A program made the position numbers and the translations under genes. Source: CAJCBL01 sp035298965 (lineage in GTDB: Bacteria > Verrucomicrobiota > Verrucomicrobiia > Opitutales > Opitutaceae). Taken from it: 64,000 nucleotides of DNA. The stretch covers positions 1 through 64,000 of the forward strand of contig DATGXO010000107.1 in assembly GCA_035298965.1 (NCBI GenBank), in the 5' to 3' direction. The first letter of the stretch is position 1. Each line of letters opens with the position of its first letter. Shown piece by piece: positions 43,232 to 52,329 of the stretch. Below the pieces are notes generated by a model. It had not been told where the DNA came from. It did not search any database and worked only from the letters and a program-made list of their open reading frames with translations.

Positions 43232-44155
43232 TCAGCCATTGGCGGCGGGCGCGGCGGAGAGGCGTTGTGTGAGGAGTTCGAGGATGCGGGCGTCGACGGC
43301 GGTGTCGAACTTGCGCGCGAAGAGCGCACCGCGGGCGGCAGCAGACGTCAGCACCGGAAGATCGGCGGCGCGGAAATTCTGCGGGCTGGCGAGGCCGCCC
43401 TGCCAGTTGATGCAGCGCAGGTGGTCGTTTTCCACGGGGCCGCAGGCGAGGTTGCGCACGATGGTCTGGAAAACGCTCTCCTCGGGAAACGCCGTGCCGC
43501 GGAACCACTCGGCGATGCGCCAGCCTTGGCGCGAGACGGTCTGTTCGGCGGCGGTGCGCGAGAGCACGACCCAGTTGTCGCCACCGTACCATTTGAACCA
43601 CGGCGTCTCGCGTGGGCGGCGGCGCGGCAGCGAGGGGATCGCGCTGGCGCCGCCGAAGAACCGGCGCAGGCGCCGGCCGAGGCCGGGGAGGCGCAGCCAC
43701 CACTCGAGCACGGGGCTGTCGAGGCGATCGCGCTCGAGGCGGCCGGCGGCGTCGCGCCAGTCGGAATCGGGGCCGAGCGGATCGAAGTGGCGGACGAAGC
43801 TGGTGTCGCCCGTGGCGGCGAGTCGCGTGGCGATCTCAGCGGGCGCGTGGAGCGGGAAGCATTGGCCGCTGAGGTTCACCCAATGCGTCCAAGGCTGCGG
43901 CTGGCGCAAGGCGAGTTCGAGGCCGACGAGTTGTGCCCGGATCAGGCTGAAACGGCCCCAGAGCACGGCGGTGGGCGGCTGGACGACGATGTTGGGCCGC
44001 GTAGCGGCGAGCGCGGACACGGCGCGGTGTTCGCCCGCCGGACGGCGGCGGTCGTAATGGACAACGTAGACGTTGTCGGGCGACCAGAGCGCATCGATCA
44101 GGCGCCCGAGTTGCGCGGGGTCCTTGTGGGCGAGGAGGTGGAAGGCTACGGCCAT
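43232..44155 (-). CDS. Branch-type beta-1,6-N-acetylglucosaminyltransferase-like (GT14)
   Basis: 307 residues with the GT14 core-2/I-branching layout: VAFHLLAHKDPAQLGRLI at the N-terminus, VYVVHYDRR, RFSLIRAQL, WVNLSGQCFPL and FPEESVFQTIV near the end. GT14 enzymes are metal-independent and inverting, and make branch points in animals; bacterial members occur in capsule and O-antigen clusters. It suggests a branched polymer. It overlaps the upstream gene by 10 bp. Confidence 0.85.
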   Translation of the reverse strand: MAVAFHLLAHKDPAQLGRLIDALWSPDNVYVVHYDRRRPAGEHRAVSALAATRPNIVVQPPTAVLWGRFSLIRAQLVGLELALRQPQPWTHWVNLSGQCFPLHAPAEIATRLAATGDTSFVRHFDPLGPDSDWRDAAGRLERDRLDSPVLEWWLRLPGLGRRLRRFFGGASAIPSLPRRRPRETPWFKWYGGDNWVVLSRTAAEQTVSRQGWRIAEWFRGTAFPEESVFQTIVRNLACGPVENDHLRCINWQGGLASPQNFRAADLPVLTSAAARGALFARKFDTAVDARILELLTQRLSAAPAANG

Positions 44156-45342
44156 GCGACGCTGAGGGGTGCGGCGGTCTCGGCGGCGGGCGCGGTGTGG
44201 CGCCTCAGCCAGTCGAAGAATCGCGCGCGGGTCTGCGGCAGCTCGAGGTGCTCGCGGGCGAAGGCGACCGCGGTCTCCGCGATTTTACGACGTTCGGTGC
44301 GTTCATCGTGCAGGCGCAGCAACGCGCGCTCCACGTCGGCACTGGTCGACGCGAAGTGCGCGATCCCGGCTGGGAGCCCGGCGAGGAAGTTCTCCGTCGC
44401 AGTGCCCGGGCAGGTGGGCGCGACGATCGGCAGGCCGGCGGCGAGATAATCGGCCAGCCGGCCGGGCACGGAGAAACGCCAGCGGCTCGTCGCCTCGTGC
44501 CGGACCGGCAGCACGCCTACGGAGGCGCTGGCCAACAATTGCGAGAATTCGGCGGCGGGCCGGCGGCCGAGTTCCCGCACATGGCGGCGCGCGGCGGGCG
44601 AGAGTTTGTGCGCCTCGGTCCCGATGTAGAGCAGCTCGGCGGCCGGGCGGCGGGCGGCGAACGCGAGCCAGCCGGGGAGGAACACCGTCTCGAAAAACGA
44701 ATCGCGGCCGGCGTAGAGCGCACCGGTCGCGAGCGCGCGGAACGGCCCGAGGTGGCGATCCGGCGGGAAGCCCGGGACGAAGCCGCAGGGCGGTTGCAAC
44801 ACGAGTTGCGGGGCGGAGACGTGCGGAGCGAAGACGGCGCTGAGCTGCTCGGAGACCGTGATCAGTGCCGTGGCGTCGCGCGCGAGCGCGAAGAGTTCCG
44901 GCAACGCGTCGGGGGTGACGGGGCCCTCGTCGAGCAGGTCCATCAACATGAGCACATACCGCTCGACTCCGGCGTGGCGCAGGAGCACTCGAGCGCGGGC
45001 GGCGTGATCGTCGCTGTAGACGCAGACGAGCGCCGGGCCGGGGCTGCGTCGCCAGGCATTGCGGACGCGGTGCAGCTGCGGCGAACTCGCCGCGAGCGCG
45101 GGCATCGCGATCTTCGGGAAGATGCGGCGGACGAAACGCGCGCCGCGGGCGAACGGCCAGGGCAGCTCGCTCGCGACATGGAGGCGGCGGAATTCCGCGG
45201 GCGGCGCGTGGCGGCCGCGCCGGAAAGTGAGGTGTAGCAGACGTCCAGCGCAGGGCTTGTAGAGGCGCCGGAGCATGACCGAGGTGCCGTCGGCTTCGCC
45301 GAGCGGCACGTGGTAGACGAGGAGATGGCGGGCGGAATTCAT
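44146..45342 (-). CDS. GT-B glycosyltransferase
   Basis: 398 residues. YHVPLGEADGTSVMLRRLY start, VYSDDHAARA, LITVSEQLSAVF and a C-terminal VPGRLADYLAAGLPIVAPT stretch that is the usual GT4 nucleotide-sugar region. The E-x7-E motif is not standard. Its last 10 bp overlap the GT14 gene, so the two are probably translated together. Confidence 0.8.
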   Translation of the reverse strand: MNSARHLLVYHVPLGEADGTSVMLRRLYKPCAGRLLHLTFRRGRHAPPAEFRRLHVASELPWPFARGARFVRRIFPKIAMPALAASSPQLHRVRNAWRRSPGPALVCVYSDDHAARARVLLRHAGVERYVLMLMDLLDEGPVTPDALPELFALARDATALITVSEQLSAVFAPHVSAPQLVLQPPCGFVPGFPPDRHLGPFRALATGALYAGRDSFFETVFLPGWLAFAARRPAAELLYIGTEAHKLSPAARRHVRELGRRPAAEFSQLLASASVGVLPVRHEATSRWRFSVPGRLADYLAAGLPIVAPTCPGTATENFLAGLPAGIAHFASTSADVERALLRLHDERTERRKIAETAVAFAREHLELPQTRARFFDWLRRHTAPAAETAAPLSVAWP

Positions 45343-45351
45343 CGGCGCGGC

Positions 45352-46194
45352 TCAGAGCGGAAGCAGGGTTCGCGCCGCGCGGAGGGCGTAGCGGAGTGCG
45401 GTGCCGGAGCTGCCGGAGCGCGCGATGCGGGCGGCATCGAGGAGGCGGCGGCGGGCGGCGCGGCGGGCGTCGGCGGGCGAGCGACCGGGGAAATCGCGGG
45501 CGTTGGCGAGCAGGATCGTGGCGGTCTCGGCGATGAGCGCGGCGCTCTTGTTGGACATTGCCCCGGGGTGTTTGCGGTAGCGGAGCGTGAGGGCGCCGTT
45601 GTAGGCGAGGGCGACGCCGCGGCGGCAGCAGCGTAGCCAGTAGTCGAAGTCGTTGCAGATCGGGTAGAGCGGATCGAAACCGCCCACGAGCGCGAAGGCG
45701 GCGCGATTGAACACGACCGCCGCGGGCTGGATCACGAGGCGGCCGTCGAACAGCGCACCGGGCAGGCCGCCGCGGAGATCGGCGGGGACTTCGCGACGGT
45801 TCACCTCGGCTCCGGTGTCCGAGTCGAACACCGAGCTGCCGCCAAAGACGAGCGCGGGCCCGCTGGCGGGCGCGGCGGCGAGACAGCGCGCGAGGTGGTC
45901 GGGCGTCCAGAGATCGTCGGCATCGAGGAGCGCGAGCCATTCACCGTGGGCGGCGGCGAGGCCGGTGTTGCGGGTGGCGGGCAGACCGCGGTTCACCTCG
46001 TGGCGTGTGTAGTGGACCGGCTGGGGCACGGAGGCGGCGAACGTGCGGACGATTTCCTCGGTGCGGTCGCGCGAGCCGTCTTCGGTGACGATCAATTCCC
46101 AGTCGGTGAACGTCTGCGCGCGGACGGACTCGAGGGTCTCGGCGAGGAAACGTTCGGCGCGATAGGCCGGCAGGCAGATGGAGATGAGAGGCAA
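45352..46194 (-). CDS. Glycosyltransferase family 2
   Basis: 280 residues, GT-A fold: PLISICLPAYRAERFLAET, VTEDGSRDRT, NRGLPATRN and DADDLWTPDH (DxD). Family similarity begins immediately at a TTG codon (46194), which is taken as the start; the frame is open upstream into repeats and the neighbouring gene. The C-terminal 60 residues form a helical region. It lies 9 bp before the 44146-45342 gene. Confidence 0.87.
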   Translation of the reverse strand: MPLISICLPAYRAERFLAETLESVRAQTFTDWELIVTEDGSRDRTEEIVRTFAASVPQPVHYTRHEVNRGLPATRNTGLAAAHGEWLALLDADDLWTPDHLARCLAAAPASGPALVFGGSSVFDSDTGAEVNRREVPADLRGGLPGALFDGRLVIQPAAVVFNRAAFALVGGFDPLYPICNDFDYWLRCCRRGVALAYNGALTLRYRKHPGAMSNKSAALIAETATILLANARDFPGRSPADARRAARRRLLDAARIARSGSSGTALRYALRAARTLLPL

Positions 46195-46244
46195 GAGGCG
46201 AGAGAGGCTAGAGGGGCGAGGCGAGAGGGGACTGCTGAAGCGGC
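46195..46244. repeat. Purine-rich repeat spacer
   Basis: AGAGGCGAGAGAGGCTAGAGGGGCGAGGCGAGAGG-like sequence lies directly before the TTG start, as in the spacers at 40895, 41948, 43119 and 60971. It replaces any ribosome-binding site. Confidence 0.6.
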
Positions 46245-47261
46245 TCAGGCGGAGTCGTAGTGGCGGAAATGGCGGCGGTTCACGCGGGCGTAGAGGCGCT
46301 GGCCGGAGCGCGCGCCGGCGCGGAGCAGGTGCAGCAGACGGGGCGCGGCGGCGCGTTGGCGCGAGGGGAGGCGGACGGTGAGGAGTTCGTGCCAGACCCG
46401 GGCGGTGGCGGCGGGCGCGATCTCGGCGGCGCGTTCGCGGGCGCGGCGGCACATCGCGGAATAGAGCTTCGGGTCGTCGCGTAGGCGCTGGAGGGCGGCG
46501 AGCGCGGTGTCGGCGTCGTCGGCCTCGAGGTAGTCGAGCGCGTCGCGGTGGAGCGCGCGGTAGGCGGATTCGGGGCCGACGATGGCGGGGACGCCGGCGA
46601 GCCAAGCGTTGAGGAGCTTCGTCGGCGGTTTGTGATCGGCCCCTTGGTGCGCGGGATCGCGAAGGGCGATGACGACATCGATGCCGCTGTAGTCGTGCAG
46701 TTGCGAGAAATCGATGCCGGCTTCGACACTGGCATTGCCGGGCGTGACCCATTCGAGGCCGAGCGCGGCGAGACGACCCGGCCACTCGGGAGAACGAATC
46801 GCGGGCGGCAGGTGTTTGAACATGCCGAAATAGCCGACGCGGCGCACCGTGGTGCCGCGGCCGGGTTCGCGCGGGAGGAGCCCGGGTTGCGTCCAGTGGT
46901 TCACGTAGAACGCCCGGCGTCCGTCCGCCTGAAGCGGGTTCTGCACGATCTCGAAATCGGCGCGCCAGTGCGGGATGCGGTCGGCGCGGCAGACAACGGT
47001 CCAGAGGCGGGGCGACAGGAGCCGGCGATCGAGTTGCGCGTAGTCGTCGGCGTGGAGGACGACCAGACCGGCGCGGGGGAGCTCGCGCGAGAGCACGGCG
47101 GGCAAGCCGGCCTGACGGAGGCGGGCCCACGTTTGCAGAATCCACGCGGGGCGACCGCCGTTGATCTGTCGGCGGAGAAACGCCTCGTCGGGCGTGAGGC
47201 CGGCCCAGGCTGGATCGGTGCCGGGGAGGAGGAAAACGGGCGGGCGGGAAACGGCGGTCAC
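46245..47261 (-). CDS. Putative GT-B glycosyltransferase-like protein
   Basis: 338 residues. The C-terminal half resembles GT-B enzymes (VGYFGMFKHLPP, ALRDPAHQGADHKPPTKLLNAWLAGVPAI, then ESAYRAL). The N-terminal part is poorly conserved. It probably belongs to the transferases but no family is certain. The GTG start overlaps the stop of the PP-loop gene by 4 bp (GTGA), indicating coupling to that unusual protein. Confidence 0.65.
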   Translation of the reverse strand: MTAVSRPPVFLLPGTDPAWAGLTPDEAFLRRQINGGRPAWILQTWARLRQAGLPAVLSRELPRAGLVVLHADDYAQLDRRLLSPRLWTVVCRADRIPHWRADFEIVQNPLQADGRRAFYVNHWTQPGLLPREPGRGTTVRRVGYFGMFKHLPPAIRSPEWPGRLAALGLEWVTPGNASVEAGIDFSQLHDYSGIDVVIALRDPAHQGADHKPPTKLLNAWLAGVPAIVGPESAYRALHRDALDYLEADDADTALAALQRLRDDPKLYSAMCRRARERAAEIAPAATARVWHELLTVRLPSRQRAAAPRLLHLLRAGARSGQRLYARVNRRHFRHYDSA

Positions 47262-48439
47262 GTGCCGGTGAGCTGGTGTTTGAGTCCGCGCGGGAGGCTG
47301 CGGCGGGCGGACTGGAGCATGCGGTCGGGCAGGGCGGCGGCGAGGCGCAGTGTCGCCGGGAAGCGGATGCCGCGCTCACGGGCGAGCTCGCGCACCTCGG
47401 TCCAGAGCGGGTCGGAGCTGCGGAGCATCTCGACGATGTAGCGCGAGCGCACGGCGGCGTAGGCCTTGAGGTCGAAGGCGTCGCGGAACGAGTCGAGCAG
47501 GCCGAGCACTTCGAAGCTGAGGAGCGTGCGCGCGCATTTCCAGCAGACGGAGCAGTTCCGCCGCTCGCTGCTGCGCACGCAGACGTGGAGATGGCGGCGG
47601 CTCGGAGCGAACCCGGCCACGCGCTCGATCTTCTGCACGCGGGAGTACTGGCAGCCGACGGAGAGCACGCGGAGGCGTTCGGTGGAGAGTTGGGGCAGAA
47701 GGACCGGGTCCCAGGCGGCGAGATGGGAGCCGGGCGTACGCACGAAGCAGTCCTCGTAACGGTAGCCGGAGGCGTAGAGGTAGGTGCCGATGAGTGACTG
47801 CACGACCAGCGCGGCGGCGGTGTTCCGGAACTGGTGCTCGATGTTGAACGTCTCGAGGCCGAGGAACTCGTCGAGATTCGAGTCCACCGCGATCACCGGC
47901 AGGCGGAGATCCTGCGCGCAGTCGATCACGCCTTCGTGGCGCCGGCGGAAGCCGGCCGCGCCGCGCGTGCCGAATGCGCCCACGTTGTTGAAAAGCAGAT
48001 GCGTGAGCCGGTGGGCCGGCGGCACGGCGGGCCCGAGGTGGTCGCAGAGCACGCAGAACGAATCGATGCCGCCGGAGAAGCCCACCGCGACGCCGCGGCT
48101 GTAGGGCGGCGGCGGGGCGTAGTCGACCGCCTGGGCGACGCGCACGCGGATCGGGCGGAAGCCCACGCCGGATTGCGCGACGATGGCCGGCACGGCGGTG
48201 TTGAGCGAAAACAACAGGCGGGCGGAGACGCGGCCGGCGGCGAACACGGAGTCGCCGTGGCGGAAGGCCAGCGACAGCGCGGCCATGACGAACGGATCGA
48301 GACACTCGGGGTCGAGATAGCGTGCCCATTCGGGCGCGACGGAGAACCAGACGGGGTGAGTCTGGCCCTGGCAGGTGATGTTGGTCGTGAGGGCGACGGA
48401 GTCGCCGCGATCAACGAGGGTAGGTTTGGCGATGTGCAT
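47258..48439 (-). CDS. PP-loop ATPase-like protein with QueC-like cysteine cluster
   Basis: 393 residues. An N-terminal domain of about 110 residues has no recognised family. Then VGFSGGIDSFCV (PP-loop SGGIDS at 122-127) marks an N-type ATP-pyrophosphatase fold that would adenylate a carbonyl. A C-terminal cluster Cys287-x8-Cys296-x2-Cys299-x2-Cys302 followed by ARTLLSFEVLG closely recalls the zinc site of 7-cyano-7-deazaguanine synthase QueC. It sits between a pyruvyl transferase gene and a glycosyltransferase gene and overlaps the latter by 4 bp. It may amidate or otherwise modify a sugar acid, but the substrate is unknown. Start at MHIAKPTLVD. Confidence 0.72.
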   Translation of the reverse strand: MHIAKPTLVDRGDSVALTTNITCQGQTHPVWFSVAPEWARYLDPECLDPFVMAALSLAFRHGDSVFAAGRVSARLLFSLNTAVPAIVAQSGVGFRPIRVRVAQAVDYAPPPPYSRGVAVGFSGGIDSFCVLCDHLGPAVPPAHRLTHLLFNNVGAFGTRGAAGFRRRHEGVIDCAQDLRLPVIAVDSNLDEFLGLETFNIEHQFRNTAAALVVQSLIGTYLYASGYRYEDCFVRTPGSHLAAWDPVLLPQLSTERLRVLSVGCQYSRVQKIERVAGFAPSRRHLHVCVRSSERRNCSVCWKCARTLLSFEVLGLLDSFRDAFDLKAYAAVRSRYIVEMLRSSDPLWTEVRELARERGIRFPATLRLAAALPDRMLQSARRSLPRGLKHQLTGT

Positions 48440-48495
48440 GGCCGTGCGGGGTTGGCACGCGCGCAGTGGGACGAACGTGGGCGGGAGCCGGGGGT

Positions 48496-49377
48496 TTAGG
48501 GGTGAGAAAGGGCAGCGGCGCGGAGCGACTCGAGGCCGCGCACGAGGCGATCGGTGCGTTCGCGGGCGACGGAATCCGCGCTGAGAAACGGCGTGAGTTC
48601 GCGCCGGGCGAGTTGGCGGCGCAGGCGGGAGAGGTTGCGCTGGAGCGGGACGAGCTGGAGGGCGAGGGCGCCGGCGTTGACGACGCGGCGCGCGAACGCC
48701 ACCGGGGCGGAGTCGCCCGCGCGGTGCGGCGCGACGCGGCGGAGAGATGCGATGCGCTGCGGCCGGTACTCGAGCTCGACCGAGAGCAGCCAGTCGCGCC
48801 ATTTGAAATCGAGGATGTGGCCGCCGGTCACCACGGGGATCCAGGGCACACGGCAGGCGTCGGCCACGATTGCGCCGTGCATCGCCTCGGCGATGAGGCA
48901 TTCGCAACCGCGGATCGCGGCGAGGCAGTCGTCGACTGGCAGGAGGGGATCGATGTAGCGCAGGCCGGCACGTTCGCAGAGGCGGCGCCAAGGCGTGTGC
49001 GGCATCGCGCGGAAATGCGGCATGAAGCCGATCGCCGGTCCCGGGCTAGGATCCGGCAGTCGCACGGTGCGCAGGAGATAGGCGGCATCGGTCGCGGCAC
49101 GTTCGGCGGGAAGACCGAGGGCCTGCGCGGTGAGCGGGCCGCGGACGGCGTGGATGTGCCAGCGGGAGTCGAGCCGGGGCGCGTCGTGGTAGCCGGCGCC
49201 GGAACCGAGCACGTGATAGGTTTCCGCCGCCGGAATGCGGTTGGTGAGGATCGTGCCGATGCCGAGCAGGAGCGTGGACGAATCGTCGTCGAGCACGTCG
49301 CCGAGCAGCTGCGGCCAGAGCCAGGGGTTGAGTGCGTCGCCGAAGTTCGGGGCGTCGGTGAAATAGTGGAGCTTCAT
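48496..49377 (-). CDS. Polysaccharide pyruvyl transferase family protein
   Basis: 293 residues. N-terminal FTDAPNFGDALNPWLWPQL, GIGTILTNR, GSGAGY, IHAVRGPLTAQALG, then CLIAEAMHGAIVADACRVPW: the standard order for pyruvyl transferases that add a ketal-linked pyruvate from PEP to a sugar. This would make the polymer acidic. It overlaps the upstream exostosin-like gene by 4 bp; 56 bp separate it from the PP-loop gene. Confidence 0.88.
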   Translation of the reverse strand: MKLHYFTDAPNFGDALNPWLWPQLLGDVLDDDSSTLLLGIGTILTNRIPAAETYHVLGSGAGYHDAPRLDSRWHIHAVRGPLTAQALGLPAERAATDAAYLLRTVRLPDPSPGPAIGFMPHFRAMPHTPWRRLCERAGLRYIDPLLPVDDCLAAIRGCECLIAEAMHGAIVADACRVPWIPVVTGGHILDFKWRDWLLSVELEYRPQRIASLRRVAPHRAGDSAPVAFARRVVNAGALALQLVPLQRNLSRLRRQLARRELTPFLSADSVARERTDRLVRGLESLRAAALSHP

Positions 49378-50207
49378 GCGGCGAGCAGATGGCGGACCTC
49401 GGCGTCGAGTTCGGCGGAGGGGACGGTAAGGCGTTCGCGGGCGAGGGCGAAGTTGGCGGTGGCGGTCGCCTCATCCCAGATAAGCGAGCGGGCGTCGTCG
49501 GCAAACGTGCGGAACTGGAAGCCGGCGTAGGCGCCGCAGGGTTCCTCGACGATCGGAATCGCGCCGCAGAGCACGGCTTCAAAAAAACGGTACGACCAGA
49601 CGAAGTCGCCGCTGGGGCAGAGCACGAACTCCGAGCGGGCGAGAAGTTGGAAGTAGTCCTCGTCCCAGGCCTTCCAGGGGAAAACGCGCCCGCGCTCGGA
49701 GGACCAGAGCAGGAGGTCGCCGAAGCGGCACGAGGAGCCGGCGGGTGGCACGCCGAGCCGGACGCGGAGCTTCTCCCACGCCTGCCGGGTGCGGCCGGGA
49801 ACGGGAAACGGCGTGTGCGCGTGCGCGGGGAAGTTGCGCGCGATCCAGTCGCGCAGGAGGCGCCCACGCCGGTCGGTGACGAGGCCCGCGAACGCGAAAC
49901 GCGTCTCGCGCGGCGAGCGCCAGAGGTTGCGGCAGTGGTCGACGATGGCGTGTGGAAAGATGAGCGGGCGCACGATGCGGCCGATGCGGGTCTCGGGCAG
50001 CGGGTGCGTGAGGCCGAGGCCGTGGAGCGGCCGGGTGCCCTGGTCGACCGGCGCGAACCGCGCGCCGAACTTCCGGCTGAGGAGGCGGAGGCGCGCGCGT
50101 TGATTGGCCGGCAACGCGACGGGAATGGAACCTTCGGCAAGAGCGTGCACGAGGCGCAGGCCTTGGATGTAGTGAACCGGTACGGCCGGCTCGATCGTGG
50201 GTGTCAT
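49374..50207 (-). CDS. Exostosin-like (GT47-type) putative glycosyltransferase
   Basis: 277 residues. The C-terminal half has the exostosin-type region: RRGRLLRDWI, YFQLLARSEFVLCPSGDFVWSYRFFEAVLCGAIPIV. The N-terminal LRLVHALAEGSIPVALPA region is less clear. It is probably a glycosyltransferase; bacterial relatives occur in LPS clusters. Start chosen at MTPTIEPAVPV; an ATG 14 codons upstream is possible. Confidence 0.72.
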   Translation of the reverse strand: MTPTIEPAVPVHYIQGLRLVHALAEGSIPVALPANQRARLRLLSRKFGARFAPVDQGTRPLHGLGLTHPLPETRIGRIVRPLIFPHAIVDHCRNLWRSPRETRFAFAGLVTDRRGRLLRDWIARNFPAHAHTPFPVPGRTRQAWEKLRVRLGVPPAGSSCRFGDLLLWSSERGRVFPWKAWDEDYFQLLARSEFVLCPSGDFVWSYRFFEAVLCGAIPIVEEPCGAYAGFQFRTFADDARSLIWDEATATANFALARERLTVPSAELDAEVRHLLAA

Positions 50208-50289
50208 CGGCGGATGGTTGGCGCGGTCGCGGACGACCGGCGTGGGCAACCGGGTGGATTGAAACGACGGAAAGGCGGGCGCGGACGGC

Positions 50290-51183
50290 TCAGCGCCGGC
50301 GGCGAAGAAGCTGCGCGGCGAGGCACCACGCGAGCAGGTGTGGACGCCAAGGTGTGGCGCGCCACGCTTGCCAACCGAGGGCGATCGCCTCGGCGGAATC
50401 GGACTCGCGGAGCAACCGGGCGAGTGTCCAACGCGAGTCGGCGAGGAGGCGGTCGCGCAGGCGCGCCGGGATGTCCTCGGCGCGGGAGTGTTTCTCGTAG
50501 AAACGGACGGTGTCCTCGGCGACGCGGAGCGTGCGCGTCATGCTGCTGCCGTCGTGCTTGTTGTAGCGGCAGGTTACGGACTGCGTGCAACCGAGCGTGC
50601 CGCCGCCGGCGAGGGCGCGGAACCAGTAGTCGCGGTCCTCACCGATGCGCAGCGCCTCGTCGAAGAGCCCGACGCGGCGCACGGTTGCGCGCGGGAGCGC
50701 GACGCAGGACGAAGTCTGGATGAACGAGCGGAGGAAGAGCCCGCGGCGCGGCGCGGCGACGAGGTCGGCGTGCGGAATGTGCTCGCCGACGCTGCGGCCG
50801 AGGAGCGCGTCCCAGATCTCGATGCCGGTGAACGCGAGCGCGTGGCCGCCGCGGGCGAGGCAATTGACGAGCGTGGCGAGGTGACCGGGTTGCCAGCGGT
50901 CGTCGGCGTCGAGGAAGGCGATGTAGTCGCCCTGCGCGAGCTGGAGGAGGCGGTTGCGGGCGGCGGCGACGCCGCGATTCGTGCCGAGGTTGGTGTACCG
51001 GATCGGCTGCGACATCTCGGCGGCGAAGTCGCGGACGAGGAGATCGGTGCCGTCGTTCGAGCCGTCCTCGACGACGATCAGCTCCCAGGTGCGGTGCGTC
51101 TGTGCGCGCAGGGACTGGAGCGCATCCGGCAGGAAGCGCGCGGCGTTGAAGGCGGGGATGAGAACGCTGACGGTCGCGGCCAT
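50290..51183 (-). CDS. Glycosyltransferase family 2
   Basis: 297 residues, GT-A fold: VSVLIPAFNAARFLPDAL, VVEDGSNDGT, NRGVAAARNRLL and FLDADDRWQPGH (DxD), then GEDRDYWFRAL (catalytic-base region). It shares close motifs with the 45352 and 54559 products. It lies 2 bp after the epimerase gene. The sugar is unknown. Confidence 0.9.
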   Translation of the reverse strand: MAATVSVLIPAFNAARFLPDALQSLRAQTHRTWELIVVEDGSNDGTDLLVRDFAAEMSQPIRYTNLGTNRGVAAARNRLLQLAQGDYIAFLDADDRWQPGHLATLVNCLARGGHALAFTGIEIWDALLGRSVGEHIPHADLVAAPRRGLFLRSFIQTSSCVALPRATVRRVGLFDEALRIGEDRDYWFRALAGGGTLGCTQSVTCRYNKHDGSSMTRTLRVAEDTVRFYEKHSRAEDIPARLRDRLLADSRWTLARLLRESDSAEAIALGWQAWRATPWRPHLLAWCLAAQLLRRRR

Positions 51184-51185
51184 GT

Positions 51186-52319
51186 TCAGCTGCGGGAAGT
51201 CGTAGCGCCGATACCGGCGAAGTCGAGCCAGCCGAGGCTGCGGGCGAGCCCGTCGCGGAATGCGACGGGAGGCCGGTAACCGAGGATGCGCTCGGCCTTC
51301 GCGTGCGGCAGTTTCCAGCGGCACTGCTGGAGCAACGCGAGTTCGGCGGTGAGGCGCGGGGCGGAGCGCGGGTTGCGCAGCGTCCACGAATCGCGGCGCG
51401 GCGCGGGCGAGGGCCAGGCGGCGGCGAGCGCCTTCACGAGACGTTTGGCACGGGCGGGCACGAGCGAACCGAGGCGCGCGTAGGCGGGCGAGGTCGTGAG
51501 CGCGGCGAGGCGGTTTTCCCGCTCGGGGATGATGCGCGGCGGCGGCACGGGGTGGAACGCCGCGCGGTCGTGGCCGAGGTGCGCGGCGATCGGCAGGAGG
51601 AACTCGGCCCAGGTGACGGTCTCGGTGTCGCCGACGAGGAACGTTTCGCCGGCGGCGGCGGGCACGGTGGCGGCGAGGCGGATCGCTTCGACCAGGTTGT
51701 CGATGTAGATGGAGTTGCAGACGCCGCGGCCGTCGTCGATCCAGGCGGCGCGGTCGGCGGCGAGATCGGCGGCGACATCGGCGAGCCAACGCGAACGCGG
51801 GCCGAATACGACCCCCGGGCGCAGCATGACGACCTCGACGCGGCGGTCGCGCGCGAGCTCGGTGAGGCGGCGCTCGGCGCGGACTTTGGCGTTGTTGTAG
51901 ACGAGCGGATGGCGCTCGTGGAGCGGCGCGGATTCGTCCGAACCGACGGGGCAGTCCTGGCCGTGGACGGAGGCGCTGCTCAACCAGACGAGGCGGCGCA
52001 CGCCGGCGACGGCGCAGGCCTCGTAGGTCGCGGCGGCCATGCGCACGATCTGGCCGGCGTCGCCGATGGCGGCGTGGATACAGATCGAGCAACCATGAAG
52101 GGCGGCGGCGAGCGGCGCGGGCGCGAGCAGGTCGGCGATGCGCCAGTCGAGACGCTGGCGCGCGAGCACCGCGAGGCTCGATGCGGCGCGCACGACGGGG
52201 CGCACAGTGCAGTCGCCGCGCGCGGTGAGCAGCTCGACGGTGCGCAGGCCGACGAAGCCGCTGGCGCCGATCACGGCGAAAACGGGAAGTGCGGAGGAAG
52301 CGGCGGGAACGTTCGACAT
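51186..52319 (-). CDS. NAD-dependent epimerase/dehydratase (extended SDR)
   Basis: 377 residues. Rossmann motif GASGFVG near the N-terminus; DIHAAI-like ICIHAAIGD; LSSASVHG (Ser); YNNAK active-site Tyr/Lys; LRPGVVFGP; YIDNLVEAI. It would make or modify a nucleotide sugar for the polymer; the exact reaction (4-epimerase, reductase) is not evident. A TTG three codons upstream is an alternative start, only one base after the preceding stop. Confidence 0.85.
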   Translation of the reverse strand: MSNVPAASSALPVFAVIGASGFVGLRTVELLTARGDCTVRPVVRAASSLAVLARQRLDWRIADLLAPAPLAAALHGCSICIHAAIGDAGQIVRMAAATYEACAVAGVRRLVWLSSASVHGQDCPVGSDESAPLHERHPLVYNNAKVRAERRLTELARDRRVEVVMLRPGVVFGPRSRWLADVAADLAADRAAWIDDGRGVCNSIYIDNLVEAIRLAATVPAAAGETFLVGDTETVTWAEFLLPIAAHLGHDRAAFHPVPPPRIIPERENRLAALTTSPAYARLGSLVPARAKRLVKALAAAWPSPAPRRDSWTLRNPRSAPRLTAELALLQQCRWKLPHAKAERILGYRPPVAFRDGLARSLGWLDFAGIGATTSRS

Positions 52320-52329
52320 GGTTGCCAAC

